Positions 25,301 to 34,814 of a DNA stretch of 64,000 nt are shown one piece after another. Both the position numbers and the translations under genes were made by a program. Below the pieces are notes generated by a model. It was not told the DNA's origin. It made no database searches and saw only the letters and a program-made list of their open reading frames with translations. Within the stretch, counting starts at the first letter, position 1. Every line of letters starts with the position of its first letter. Location: assembly GCF_029962835.1 (NCBI RefSeq), contig NC_080584.1, positions 84,472,862 to 84,536,861 on the forward strand, given 5' to 3'. The DNA is from Magnolia sinica (taxonomy: Eukaryota > Streptophyta > Magnoliopsida > Magnoliales > Magnoliaceae).

Positions 25301-28067
25301 ATTTTCAAATTAAAAATCAAGGTATCACCTAAACAAGGTAATCAATAATAGTACCAGTGGCTAGGGGTGTACACGAACCGAGCTAGCTCGGTTAGCTCGC
25401 TCGACTCGACTCGACTCGAAAAAGCTCAATTCGACTCGGTTTGAAGCTAAGTTCGAGCTGATTTTTTGAGCTCGAAAATGAGTTCGAGCCGAGTTCGAGC
25501 AGGCCCCAGCTCGACTCGACTCGGATAGAATCTAGCTCGAATCGAACCAGTTCAGTGACTCGGTTACTTTGCTGTTGATGTTGCTAACCAACTGTTTGAT
25601 AAAATGACTCAACGAAATGTGGTTGTTGGTAAGGAAGGTATGTACACGAAACAAATACCATTTTTCTCTTCGTTTTTCTTGGTTTTTATGTTGCTTAGAA
25701 GGTGTTGATAAAATACCTGTAAAACCATTGCCTCTGTTTGTAAAACAGTGGGATTTTGAAGTTGCAGTTCAGGCGTTTGTGGAAATGCCTTAATGGCGAA
25801 CTTGGCTCGAACTTGGCCCGAGCTGTTGACCGAACCGAATCGAGCTGGCCGTCAGGCTCGAGGACCGAGCCAAGCCGAGTTCGAGCTGAGGTCAGCCAGT
25901 GGCCGAGCCGAGTCGAGCTGAGGCCAGCTCGACTCGATGTACACCCCTACCGATGGCCATAACAACCAACCTTATAATCAATAACAGTAATGGTGGCCAT
26001 AACAACCAGCCTTATGGCTGGTACAATACGATGTCCCAAAAAAATAATGGAAGAAAATGTATCAACCCCATATTGGACCATTACAGGCACATTATAGCCC
26101 CATCTTGGCCCGTTACAGCCTCATATCAGCCCATTACGGGCCTATAACAGCTGTTATAGCCATTACAAGGCCATTACGATCATTATAGGGCCATTGTGGG
26201 CCATTTTTTAGAATAGGCGTTACAATACCATGTCGCATAACGACTGCCACCATTATCATTGCGCAATGGCTGTTACAGCCGTAATGTAACCATTTTTTAA
26301 TATCATACACCTAAATGCCTATCATTGAGGCATTTTGCCCAATTTTTAAGTTAAAAATCCATATGGGGACACCTAAATACCTCTTAATGAGACATTTGCC
26401 ACTTCCATAGTTAAATTTCAGGGTAAGGCACCAAAATGCAAATCCTTGAGGCAATTTGCCCATTTCCAAGTTAACAATCTAGGTACAGGCACCTAAATGC
26501 CTGACTTTGAGTTACTTTCTCCAATTTTCAAGGTCAAAATCTTGGAGAGGATACCTAAATGCTCGTTATTGATGAATTTTGCCACTTTCTAAGTTAAAAT
26601 TCAGGGCAAGGGCACTAAAATGCCCATCCGTGAGGCATTTTGCCTACTTTTCAAGTCAACAATCTTAGTAATGGCATTGAAATGCCTATTAAGGCATTTC
26701 ACCCATTTTCAAGTTAAAAATCTTCATATTGGCACCTAAATGCCTATTCTTGAGTCATATGGTATAATGTTTAAGTTAAATTTTAACATGAGGGCACCAA
26801 AATGACAATCCTGGAGGCATTTTTCCTGTTTTCAAGCTATAAGTCTTGGTATGGGCAACTAAATGCCTATTAATGAAACATTTTGTCACTTTCCAAGCTA
26901 AAACTAATGATAAGGGCACCGAAATGCCATCGCTGAGGCATTTGCCCCCCTTTTAAGTTAAAAATCCCAATAGAGGCCTCAAAATGCCTATCCTTAAGGT
27001 ATTTGGAGCACTTCTCAAGTTTAAAATCTGGAGAAAGGAGCTAAAATGACAATTATTATGGAGTTTTGCCCATGTTCAAGTTAAAATCTAGATATAGGCA
27101 CCTATGTTCTAATCCTTGGGGCATTTCACACACTTTTAACATTAAAAATCTTGGTGGGCCAACCTAAATGCCAAATATTAAGGCATTTTGTGATCTTCCT
27201 AGTAAAAATTCTCGGTAAGGGAACCAAAATGCCCATTTTTTACGCATTTTGCCAACTTTTCAAGTTAAAAATCAGATAGTAAGGGCCTTAAAATCATGGT
27301 GTGTTGTAAAGGCTGTTACAAAGCTGTAAAGGCCGTTATGTAAAGGTAACGGCAACAATCGTTACACATTATGGGGTCATAACAGTAGTAACAGTTGTTA
27401 TGGAAAAAAAAAATGACCTGTAATAGTGGTTAATGGCTCGTTACACCCCCTGTAAAGGCCATAACAACCCCATAATGGTCTATTACAAAGTAAATACAGG
27501 TTTTTCAGATTATATTTTTTCAACATTACAGGACATACAAAGGTTTTTTAGGTTTTTCCTTTCAATAAAAAAGAGGCCATAATGGCCGTTACGGCTCCAT
27601 TACAACCCGTAGCCGTTATGGCCACCATTACTGTTGCAGAATACATTGCTCAAAATGCCTACCCTTAATGCCTTTTGCATAATTTTTAAATTTAAATCTC
27701 GATGAAGGCCCCAAAAATGCCAATCCTTGAGGCATTTTTCCTATTTTCGTGTAAAAAAATATAGGTACAGGTACCTAAAAGCCTATCCCCTTGAGGCATT
27801 GTGCCCAATTTTCAAGTTAGAAAAATATAGGGGAGGGCACGTAAATGCCTATCTATGAGGTATTTTGCCACTTTCATAGTTAAAATTTTTTAAGGGCACC
27901 AAAATGCCCATTCTTGAGACATTATATCGATATCGGGGGGTGTACAGGCCTGGCCATAAAAATAATAAGATACAGGCGTCTTGTATCGGTATCGATCTGT
28001 ATCGGACCACATCGGCCTATATCAGTAAAAGAAAAAATTAAGCAAAAAAGAAAAAAGGAAAATATTA

Positions 28068-28114
<47 letters not shown>

Positions 28115-31100
28115 GATATTCAAGAATCTATCTTCTTCTTCTTCTTTTTTTGTATTTTGAGCATGCAATGATGGTGTATCAGACCATTCTTTGATGAGAA
28201 TGTTGTTTGTCAGTTTGACTTGTTGAAAGTCAACTAAATGGGCCCTAATTGAATAAAAATCAAGCATGATTTGGTGAATTAGGGAAGTTAGTCAGATATG
28301 CGGGCTTTTACTTATTTCAAAAATTAAAATTATTAAAAGGGAAGTTATCCCTGTGGAGAAAAGAAGTGTGGAAGCATCTTGAAGAGGAATTGTTGAAAAT
28401 TCTTCAAAATATTCCGGCCCATGATATTAAAGAAGAGTCAGTTGAGCTAGCGGAAGAAGACGGTGTAGAGGAAAATTTATAGAGCAAAATACAATGCTAG
28501 ATTGAGAGATGAGGAAATTAAGTAGAAGCAATGATCTTGGGCTACTTGATTGAAAGAGGGTGATAAAAATACGAAATTTTTTTCATGCTATGGCTAGTGC
28601 GTGGTATAGAGTAAACAAAATTTCAAGCTTAATTGTGAAAGAGGAAAGAATCGAAGGAAAGGATAAGATGTGTTTAGGGATGTTCAGTTGTACGAGAATC
28701 TTATGAAAAAGGAATGGGAGCGTCCTAGGCTAAATAATCTTTCTTTTGTTTCCTTCTCTAGAGCAGCAGCGGAATCACTAGAAGGGTCTTTTTCAGAGGA
28801 GGAAATTAAGAAGGCAATTTCAGAGTTGAGGAAATATAAAGCACCCAGGCTGGACAGTTTTCCAATAGCTTTCTTTCAAATATTCTGGGATATGATAAAG
28901 CAGGATTTGATTAAGTTCATAAATGAGGTGATATCAAACAGAGAATTTGTCAAAAAAATATTGGCATCCAAATTTAGTGCAGTTCTAAGTGAGGTGATAT
29001 CAAAAAATATAAGATGTTGTAAAAAAAATATCAGCATCCAAATTTAGTGCGGTTCTAAGTGAGGTGATATCAAAATCCAAAGGGGCCTTTGTGAAAGGGA
29101 AACAAATTGCAGATAGTGCACTTATAGCCCATGCATGCATCGATACTTGTACAGAAAAGGTAAGAAAGGTATAATTTGTAAGTTGGACATCGAGAAGGCT
29201 TATGATCATGTGGATTGCGACTTTCTTGATTATATGTTGGGACATTTGAGGATGCAGGAAAAAAATGGAGAATGTGGGTTTAAGTGTGCGTTTGATCGGC
29301 AAAATATTAGGTGTTGGTCAATGACACACCAAAAGAGTACTTCTCTACTTCTAGAGGCTTGCGTCAGGGTGATCCATTGTCTCCTTATTTGTTTTTCATG
29401 GTGATGGAGGCATTTGGGAGGATGCTAGAACAAGTGCTAGAAGTAGGCTTGGTGGAAGGATTCCGGGTGGACAACTCTAATTTTCAAATTTCACATCTAT
29501 ACTATGCATATGACACTTTACTCTTATGTGAGGTGGATGAATCTAAAGTTGATAATCTTCGGTCGATTATTACATGTTTTTAGGCAATTTTAAGGTTGAA
29601 TGTTAACATCAATAAAAGTTAATTGTTGGGAGTGGATCTTTCCAAGATTGATGTTGATGGTTTTGCAAGTCACTCTGGATGTAAGGCGGGTTATTTCCTG
29701 TCTTCTTACCCAGGTCTTCCCTTATGTTTAGGTAAACTAGCCAAGCATTTATGGGAGACATCTTTCTTTGGGAGGTAGGCTTTCTTTAATTAAGTCGGCA
29801 ATGTCAAATCTTCCAATTTAATTTATGTCCACCTTTAAATGTCCAAAAGCAGTCATGGTCAAGTTAAAGAAAATTTGCCGAGACTCTTTGTAGCGAGGGG
29901 TGGAAGGAAATAACAAAATTCATTTATTAAAGTGGGAAGAAGTGTGTAGGCCACTGAATGGGAGGAGCAAGTTTGAGGTGTTTGGAATCAATGAATTTGG
30001 TATTGTTAGGAGACTGGGTTTAAAGGTTTGGGGTTAAAGAGGGTAGTTTATGGAAAGAAGTGTTGAGTAGGAAGTATGGGGTTGAAGAAGGGAGTAGCTG
30101 GACGAATCTTCTTCTATGTATAGCGCTTCATCATTATGAAAATCGGAGAATTCATTGAAAATTAAGGTGTAGGGGGTGGGTTTTTCTTTAGGCAATGGTA
30201 AGTCGATTCGATTTTGGTAGGAATGGTGGTTATCGGATCAAAAGCAAAATGTTTTGTTCCTTCGATTAGCAAGCATTTCCTTGGAGACAAACATCTTGGT
30301 TGATTATTGCTTCTCGGTTCATGGTAAGGATATAATTTGGGCAGTCCCTTGTAGAAGAAATTTGAAAGATGAAGTGGTGGAGAAGTTTATCAGGTTGTTA
30401 GACATGCTGTCAAATTTTCGCCAATCCATCTCAGAGGTAGATTCTATGGTGTGGTTAAAAGAAAATTCTGGTAAATTTTCGGTAAGATCCCTTTTTATAA
30501 TGGTTGATGGAGGTTAAAGAGAGGAGTTCAAGTACCACACGGCTTATATTTTGCGTTTTGGTGCTCCTTCAAAGGTGGTGGCCTTTGCTTGGGTAATGGG
30601 GAGAGTTCTCACAGTTGATGATTTGCGTAAGCATCATATGATTATCCCAAATGTGTGATTATTATGCTTTCAAGATGGGGAATTGGTTGATCATCTCTTT
30701 ATCCATTGCTCTTTTGCTACAAAGATTTGGGAAGTTTCTTCAAGCTATTCGGAATCACACTGGTTATCCCAAGTTCAATTAAACAGTTTTTCCTAGTTTG
30801 GCATGGAGAGGGCAAAAGTAAAGTTGGGAAGCAGATTTGGCATTTGTGTCTTCTAGCAGTTTTACGGAATAGTTGGTCGGAAAAGAACAATCATTGTTTC
30901 AGAAACCAAAGGGGTTCAATAGTGGAACTATTCAATAGGGAAAAATTGAACATTAAGCAATTGGCGCAAGCATCTAATGTATTAGTCTCTGATCAGTTTC
31001 ATGCCTTCTGATTAGAATTATAGAGGGTTTAATGGATGGAATTTTATTTTTCTCTCTGGTATTCTTTCGCTTCAGCCCTTTCCAAGAAATTGGTTATTGT

Positions 31101-31790
31101 CTCACAAAAAAAAAAAAAAAGATCCTTAGAGATGAGCATTGGGGATGGAATGCCCACCATTCAAACTTCATGGGGCCCACTGGTGTTTAATGCCATCTAA
31201 CCCATTCATAAGTTCATTCTCACTGGGATGAAAGGAAAACACAAACATCAGCCTGATCCAAGATTTCTGTAGGAGCCAAGAAAGTTTCAATGCTGTGCAT
31301 TCAATCCCACTGTTTCGTGGTGTGGCCCACTTGAGTTTTGAACCTGCCTGATTTTCTAGCACATGTCCTAACATGAGCTGGAGAAATGGATGGACAGGGT
31401 GGATATAACATGGAGATCTTGGTGGGTTGCACATGACTTTCGTTACATGGGTAGTTGGGGCCAACTCAGCCTGACTCACCTGGGTCGACTCGACCCAATG
31501 CAGGCCTTATCCTCTTCAAATTAAAGTAGAGACTCCACTCTCTGCCTCTAATCCAGCAGAAGTTATCTTTTCTTTTTCTTTTTATTTTGTTTTGTTTGTT
31601 TTCCTCGTGAATTAGAATGGGGTAGGCTCCAACATCATCTTGGCTGATAGAAAATGAATATTTGTTTTTAATAGTTAGAGAGAAATCCAAGTTGGGTGGG
31701 ATTCATGTATGGTGCAAATACGAGTGAGATGATGAGATGAAAGAAAAACCAATTGGAACTTTTTCTTTCTCGTTTGATAAATCCAAAACC

Positions 31791-31838
<48 letters not shown>

Positions 31839-32107
31839 TGGACATCGGAGGGATGTTCAAAAATCTCTTCAGGGGAAGCGAAAGAGGGGCCTTTGTCAAG
31901 CTTGCAGCAAGCCCCACACCCCTGAGCGCACCCCCACTTGTCCTCCTTCCTCCCTTTCCCACCAAAGCCCAAGCTTCTTCTTTTGCTGCTGCTGCTGCTG
32001 ACCTGACTCTCCTTTGCTTGACCTGGGCCCGCCTTCTTCTCCTTGACATGATGGCCTGTCGCAATTCCCTTCCCTACCCCCATTGCTGAAACCTGAATAA
32101 TCATCAT
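16261..32107 (-). CDS. YkgJ/UPF0153 (CxxCxxCC) family protein, 4 exons, giant first intron
   Basis: Join of 31838-32107, 17001-17079, 16834-16921 and 16261-16351 (minus strand): 270+79+88+91 = 528 nt, 175 aa plus TAG. All introns are GT-AG and every phase fits. The protein has a basic, Ser-rich N-terminus (about 55 aa), then the metal-binding cluster CAQGCGACC (C-X3-C-X2-C-C) and KLDKGPSFASPEEIFEHPSD, then GPDGWCIHYEKTTRTC, RPYFCRVEPEIFQDLYGI and a final C-X2-C (ACSFC) before YGAHSQELDNFN. These are the landmarks of the putative zinc/iron-chelating CxxCxxCC family (Pfam PF03692) in plants and cyanobacteria. The biochemical role is unknown; a plastid location is possible but the N-terminus is not a clear transit peptide. 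Intron 1 is 14,758 bp and full of transposons; introns 2 and 3 are 79 and 482 bp. Met1, Met2 or Met9 could be the start. I see no disabling mutation. Confidence 0.92.
16834..16921 (-). CDS. YkgJ-family gene, exon 3
   Basis: Bounded by tgttattgcag and GTGCGTG. It encodes (D)RPYFCRVEPEIFQDLYGIN and EKRFNKEAC, the most conserved block of the family. A longer open frame (16,740-17,054) runs through both flanking introns and is not the real product. Confidence 0.9.
17001..17079 (-). CDS. YkgJ-family gene, exon 2
   Basis: Bounded by the acceptor catgaattgcag and donor GTGAGA. It encodes LYRSLVGPDGWCIHYEKTTR and TCSIYP in phase 0 with respect to exon 1. At 26 codons it is too short to be found as an open frame. 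Confidence 0.9.
17186..17220. repeat. (TG)n followed by a G homopolymer
   Basis: About nine GT units, then T and some 16 G residues, inside intron 1 close to exon 2. The G-run lies on the template strand, so the intron transcript carries a C-run there. Confidence 0.85.
17221..18324. other. Intronic sequence without recognised elements
   Basis: I see no exon, RNA or classifiable transposon. A short alternating purine-pyrimidine (CA/CG) run lies at about 18,158-18,188. Confidence 0.4.
18325..19115. repeat. TATCG-rich dispersed repeat, copy 2 (diverged)
   Basis: Shares with 23,280-23,460 the block 'gaaacat.ggaaa..tgg', 'gtgaaacttcag.gat', 'taagttttcatttaatgggg.cctaca.gc.tgtgttg'. It ends in repeated 'gataatatcggggatatc' units. 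Both ends are dominated by tatcg/cgata words. The long minus-strand frame over it (about 196 codons) is low-complexity Tyr/Ser/Ile sequence and not a gene. Confidence 0.55.
19200..21115 (+). pseudogene. L1-type LINE remnant (C-terminal RT, zf-RVT, RNase H)
   Basis: Scattered frames keep family landmarks. About 19,590: 'KRWNLVGLGVRSLG', the L1 'GGLGIR' block. 20,085-20,170: 'PHKISVFCWKIWHDAVQVDD', the zinc-binding zf-RVT region. 20,380-20,480: 'ICWGIWLDRHCSRFESKA'. 20,750-20,940: 'EVHAIFSGLSYCATLGLNNI' and 'VESDLKMIVDC', an RNase H (RVT_3) domain. Every frame is broken by stops and shifts, and the 5' two-thirds is missing. It is antisense to the host gene. The 3' end is probably near the (TTTA)n and G-run at 21,083-21,116. 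Confidence 0.75.
21160..21635. repeat. 62-bp minisatellite, block 1
   Basis: About seven diverged copies of a unit close to 'aaggcacctaaatgcctatc cttgaggcattttgcccact tttcaagttaaaaatctaggt'. Each unit alternates AGGCA, TGCCT and AGGCA, so adjacent words can pair in short hairpins. The block is interrupted on its right by a copia fragment. Confidence 0.8.
21636..23150 (-). pseudogene. Degenerate Ty1/copia pol fragment
   Basis: On the minus strand the order is copia-like. About 23,110-22,990: 'GYKYYFPGIPSR' and 'MGVVFFEDT'. About 22,765-22,700: 'SIPSSVRQALCHSEWK'. 22,530-22,430: 'LGGCKWVFTIKHKPNGGVD' (RT start). 22,330-22,270: 'HQLDVKNVFLHGDLLEETYG' (RT). 21,730-21,660: 'SRKSKKQ'-like 'TRKSKKQYVAGCSSVEAKYM' (RNase H). 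The RT catalytic YVDD block and most of the region between are lost, and a C homopolymer (21,941-21,958) lies between RT and RNase H. No LTRs are recognisable. It inserted in, or was captured with, the minisatellite. Confidence 0.85.
23200..24175 (+). repeat. TATCG-rich dispersed repeat, copy 3 (longest)
   Basis: Contains the blocks of both other copies: 'gaaatatggggaaacattagg' to 'ttttctttgtatggggtcc' (as at 18,390-18,560), and 'aaaacacaagcaatgcattc' to 'gggatatatcgtatcgttga' (as at 12,450-12,850). It may therefore be closest to full length. It is followed by a run of 'gatattatcgat'-like words to 24,175, and sits between minisatellite blocks. Confidence 0.65.
24176..25345. repeat. 62-bp minisatellite, block 2
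   Basis: About nineteen diverged units of 60-64 bp. The most conserved words are 'aaaggcacctaaatgcctat' and 'gaggcattttgcccac'. A short (AAT)n expansion lies at about 25,165-25,188. Confidence 0.85.
25362..25949 (+). mobile_element. hAT-like element (TAGGGGTGTACA family), copy C
   Basis: A 588-bp element with perfect 12-bp terminal inverted repeats (TAGGGGTGTACA / TGTACACCCCTA). The flanks ccagtggc (25,354-25,361) and ccgatggc (25,950-25,957) match at 6 of 8 positions. It is collinear with copy B along its whole length and has no transposase. It inserted at the end of minisatellite block 2. Confidence 0.8.
25955..26310. repeat. GTTACGGCC-type repeat, copy 1
   Basis: Dense 'ccattacgg', 'ggccattac' and 'tgttatagcc' words. 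It interrupts the minisatellite and resembles the insert at 27,290-27,648. It is non-coding and unclassified. Confidence 0.5.
26311..27289. repeat. 62-bp minisatellite, block 3
   Basis: About sixteen units, with the variant 'agggcaccaaaatgcccatc' alternating with 'ggcacctaaatgcctat'. It is the most diverged of the large blocks. Confidence 0.8.
27290..27648. repeat. GTTACGGCC-type repeat, copy 2
   Basis: Words such as 'aaggccgttatg', 'aatggccgttacggctcc' and 'gccgttatggccacc' are reverse-complement related within the block, so it can fold. It is flanked on both sides by minisatellite units. Confidence 0.5.
27649..27930. repeat. 62-bp minisatellite, block 4
   Basis: About four to five units ending in 'gggcaccaaaatgcccattc'. 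A short tatcg-rich stretch (27,930-28,025) and a (GA)n tract (28,071-28,108) follow. Confidence 0.75.
28250..31122 (+). pseudogene. L1-type LINE remnant (RT to zf-RVT, A tail)
   Basis: Frames read, in order: 'KLLKGKLSLWRKEVWKHLEE', 'GDKNTKFF' (28,560), 'EEEIKKAISELRKYKAPRLD' (28,797), 'KLDIEKAYDHVDCDFLDYML' (29,180), 'RGLRQGDPLSPYLFFMVMEA' (29,350), then 'SHLYYAYDTLLLCEVDES' (29,495), where the catalytic F-A-D-D is replaced by Y-A-Y-D. A zf-RVT-like region follows (KFSVRSLF at 30,470; VVAFAWVMGRVLTVDDLRKH at 30,570). It ends in about 15 A residues (31,106-31,120). The endonuclease end is missing. A near-exact short duplication (28,925-28,995 and 29,010-29,075, aaatttagtgc.gttctaag) breaks the RT. 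It is clearly dead and antisense to the host gene. Confidence 0.88.
31130..31460. repeat. GGGCCCAC foldback family, partial copy
   Basis: Contains 'atggggcccactggtgttta', 'gatgaaaggaaaacacaaac', 'gtttcgtggtgtggcccact' and 'gatggacagggtggatataa'. It follows directly on the LINE A tail. Confidence 0.6.
31795..31834. repeat. (GA)n microsatellite abutting a splice donor
   Basis: About 19 GA units. On the gene strand it is a CT tract beginning five bases inside intron 1 (GTTTCTCTCT...). Length changes here could affect donor recognition. Confidence 0.9.
31838..32107 (-). CDS. YkgJ-family gene, exon 1 (CxxCxxCC cluster)
   Basis: Ninety codons from ATG (32105-32107) to CAG|GTTTCT, ending in phase 0. 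It holds the basic Ser-rich N-terminus and the cluster WGCAQGCGACCKLDKG, then PSFASPEEIFEHPSDVQ, which continues directly into LYRSLVGPDGW of exon 2. ATG codons also occur at residues 2 and 9; MGVGKG at residue 9 has a reasonable context. A second open frame on the same strand (31,675-32,064) is a shadow. Confidence 0.9.
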
Positions 32108-32811
32108 TCCCTCCTTTTTATTTTCTTTTCCTTTTTTTTATTCTTTTTTTTTTTTTTGATCTCCTTTTCACTTGCATACAATTACCAACACCACCCACTC
32201 ATCCGGCCCACTTATGCCGATATAATAGATGCGGACGGTCATAAAACCATCTTTACCTCCAATTGAATATAGAGAGCGACTGTCTAGATTCTAATTAACA
32301 ACACGAAAAGGGTCGAAGATGCGGGTACCCAACCTCTCAATTAATGCACGCAGAGAAAGGAATGTACAAAAGAATTGGTAAAGAGAACTCGTCCTACATA
32401 TAAAAATTTAAAAATAAAAATAATTATGGAGAGAACGTCGAGGCGTTTTACTGGCAAAATATAAGCAGTTACTAAGCTTTTCGTGGGTGAACCTAAACCG
32501 TCCAACGAACACCAATTATATATTCAAATTCCAAAATACTTTTTAACATTCTTTCAAATATTTTAATATAAAATTATCTGTTCAGAAAACTAATTACAGA
32601 GGCAAAAATGTTGAAGACCAGTGGCATTGTATATGATAGAGAGTAGAGATTTATAGCCAGTCCGCTTCCCAAGCAGCTAAACCAACATCCAACCCAAAAG
32701 TAACACTGCTACACCCAGTTTTCCATCCACATTTCACATTCTACTCATGTCCCACATGATGAACTGCCCAAATTTTGGTGATGCACAGCTGCAATGAGAA
32801 TTCCTATGTTC

Positions 32812-32813
<2 letters not shown>
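32108..32813. other. Upstream region of the YkgJ-family gene
   Basis: The first 60 bases are T-rich on the plus strand (A/G-rich leader on the gene strand). No clear TATA box is seen close to the ATG. No other gene is present. Confidence 0.35.
32205..32210 (-). promoter_or_regulatory. Candidate site II element (TGGGCC)
   Basis: On the minus strand TGGGCC lies about 100 bases upstream of the YkgJ-family ATG. Site II motifs are common in promoters of plant housekeeping and organelle-related genes. This rests on a six-base match only, in a region where GGGCC words are also frequent in repeats. Confidence 0.25.

Positions 32814-32862
<49 letters not shown>
32814..32862. repeat. (TA)n microsatellite
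   Basis: About 24 TA units; the open frame across it is an artefact. Confidence 0.9.
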
Positions 32863-32864
<2 letters not shown>

Positions 32865-33002
32865 TTGTGCTCACTTGCGCGCCTACTCACGTCCCTATCT
32901 TTTCACACGTGTCAAGGGAGTCTAATCAGAACAGTCCATGTGATGCGGAATCCCATGAAACTCCAACAGACAAATTTTCAACATGATCCAAAATTCTGGT
33001 GG

Positions 33003-33348
33003 GTCATAGAAAAGAGAAATGAAAATCAATGGAGGAAACTGTTTCATTTTTCATAGCTTATCAGAGTTTTGGATCAAAGTAAAAATTGAGTCAGAGGTGT
33101 TTCATGAGGTGCTGCTTCACGCGGTGGATTCAAATCACATGAGATGGGTTCTCAAAAAAGTTTGTACCAATTCGGTGCGAACTGGTGCAGGTGAGTGTTC
33201 CACCATTTTACATATATATATGGAAAAGGTCATAGAAAAGAGAAATGAAAATCAAAGGAGGAAATTGTTTTCATTTTTCATAGCTTATCAGAGTTTTAGA
33301 TCAAAGTTAAAATTCAGCTAAAGGTGTTTCATGAGGTGCTGCTTCACG
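33003..33348 (+). repeat. Direct duplication of about 120 bp with about 100-bp spacer
   Basis: 33,003-33,126 (gtcatagaaaagagaaatga to tgaggtgctgcttcac) recurs at 33,227-33,348 with a few substitutions and one inserted base. The parallel open frames over both copies share the 'IEKRNENQ' peptide because of this duplication and are not evidence of coding. Confidence 0.85.
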
Positions 33349-33384
33349 ATGTTCTGTGCGGTGGAGCTCATGGGAACTCGCCAT

Positions 33385-33850
33385 GAGGCCAAGCTATGTG
33401 GGCTCTACCATGATGTATGTCGAACATTAACACCGTGTATTAGATGGGTCCCCTTTAAATTATGGGATATGTCAAAAATCAGCCATATACGGAACTCAAG
33501 TGGGCCATACCATCTAAAATCATGTGAAGACATGCCTACAATATATAAAAGCACTTGGTGGGACCCACTTGAAATTTGGATGCGTCTGAAACTTGGTCCA
33601 ACCCCTCATCCAAGTGGGACACACATAATGGATGGGCTGGATTTGTAAACCACATCTCGGTGGGCCCAAAAAATGATTACGAATGTTTTAATGAAGAGTA
33701 ACTCCTCTCAACTTTTGTATGTGGTGTGGCCCACACAAGTCATGGATTAACTTGATTTTTAAGCCCTAAGCCCACCATGGAACGGGGCATCTGACTGATG
33801 GGGTAGATGTTCGACATAGATCATGGTGGGGCCAACACAGCTCGACCTCA
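33385..33850. repeat. Foldback repeat, 'acggaactcaagtgggccat' sub-family, full copy
   Basis: Ends are inverted ('gtgggctctaccatgatgtatgtcgaaca' against 'tgttcgacatagatcatggtggggccaac'). The middle, 'aaatcatgtgaagacat', 'cacttggtgggacc', 'ctgaaacttggtcc' and 'aagtgggacacacataatg', is the same sequence embedded in the gypsy LTR at 50,240-50,520. Confidence 0.75.
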
Positions 33851-34557
33851 CGGGGAGTTCCCATGAGCTCGCCCGTATAGAACCTTTTCCCACACCCACA
33901 CACATATATATATAATACATTTGCAAAAGCACAGAGATTATCAACGGTGATGATAGCCCTGCTTTTAAGTTAAACTACTGTATTGGCTTACCAAGGAGAA
34001 ATGAGTTTTACTGTGTCCCGTGTCCGCGCGTGCAGAGAGAGAGAGATAGATGTGCACGCTTGTTCCCATGCGAGGGTGCAACAGTGTAATCAGTGGTCAG
34101 AGCTTGTTTCTTTCTAATGTATAACCATCTCAATGTGAATTTCAGACCATGGGTCACTGGGCCCACAGTTTAGAGTATCACATGCAATAAGTCTCTGGCG
34201 AGACAATTAGCAGCAACGTTGCAGGACACTAGTGCCCTTTCTCCCTACCTCCACCAGCTCTGATTAAAATCTAAGTACCAGCTAACTCTATCCACAAGCT
34301 CTGCTTAAATCATCCCAATTTTCAGTGATCTCACCTTCCACATTTGGTTTCTACATTCATGCCTCTCTCTTTTTTACTTTAATTTGTTTTAATAGGAATT
34401 CAACATTCTCTGTCTTATGAAATTCCTTCGGTAATTTTGTTTCCACGATATAGAAAGACTAATACATATACGCTCCGTATCAAACATAATTCATATTGTA
34501 ACATATGGACATGGTCATTTATATTGTTGATGTTTTAAATCCGTAAACAGGAGGGTT
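33851..34557. other. Unassigned stretch
   Basis: No gene or classifiable element recognised. Confidence 0.35.
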
Positions 34558-34759
34558 TGTTGATGCCATCAAGCAGTGGTCGATGCCCTCGATACCATTT
34601 GAAAATTCTGGAAAATTCATGTTTTGTTGCTATGATGTTTTGGTGTTTTATTTGATATTATTGAAGCTGTTCGATGCCATCAAAGTCCCATCAAATATGC
34701 CATCGAGCGTGCATGTAGAATTGTGCAAGTGTGGGATTTGTTCCCTTTTCCGATTATGA

Positions 34760-34814
<55 letters not shown>

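Larger units (their letters stand above)
17080..31837 (-). other. Intron 1 of the YkgJ-family gene (14,758 bp)
   Basis: The donor is CAG|GTTTCTCTCTCT, immediately followed by a CT tract, and the acceptor is tgaattgcag at 17,080. The intron contains a TATCG-rich repeat, two L1-type LINE remnants (plus strand, antisense to the gene), a copia fragment (minus strand), a 62-bp minisatellite in four blocks, a hAT-like element, GTTACGGCC repeats and one foldback repeat. Because the exons on both sides are intact and in phase, it is probably spliced. Confidence 0.85.

Noticed and set aside
31675..32064. A 129-codon minus-strand frame overlapping exon 1 of the YkgJ-family gene
   Set aside because: Out of frame with the conserved cysteine cluster; Arg/Ala-rich shadow running into the CT microsatellite.
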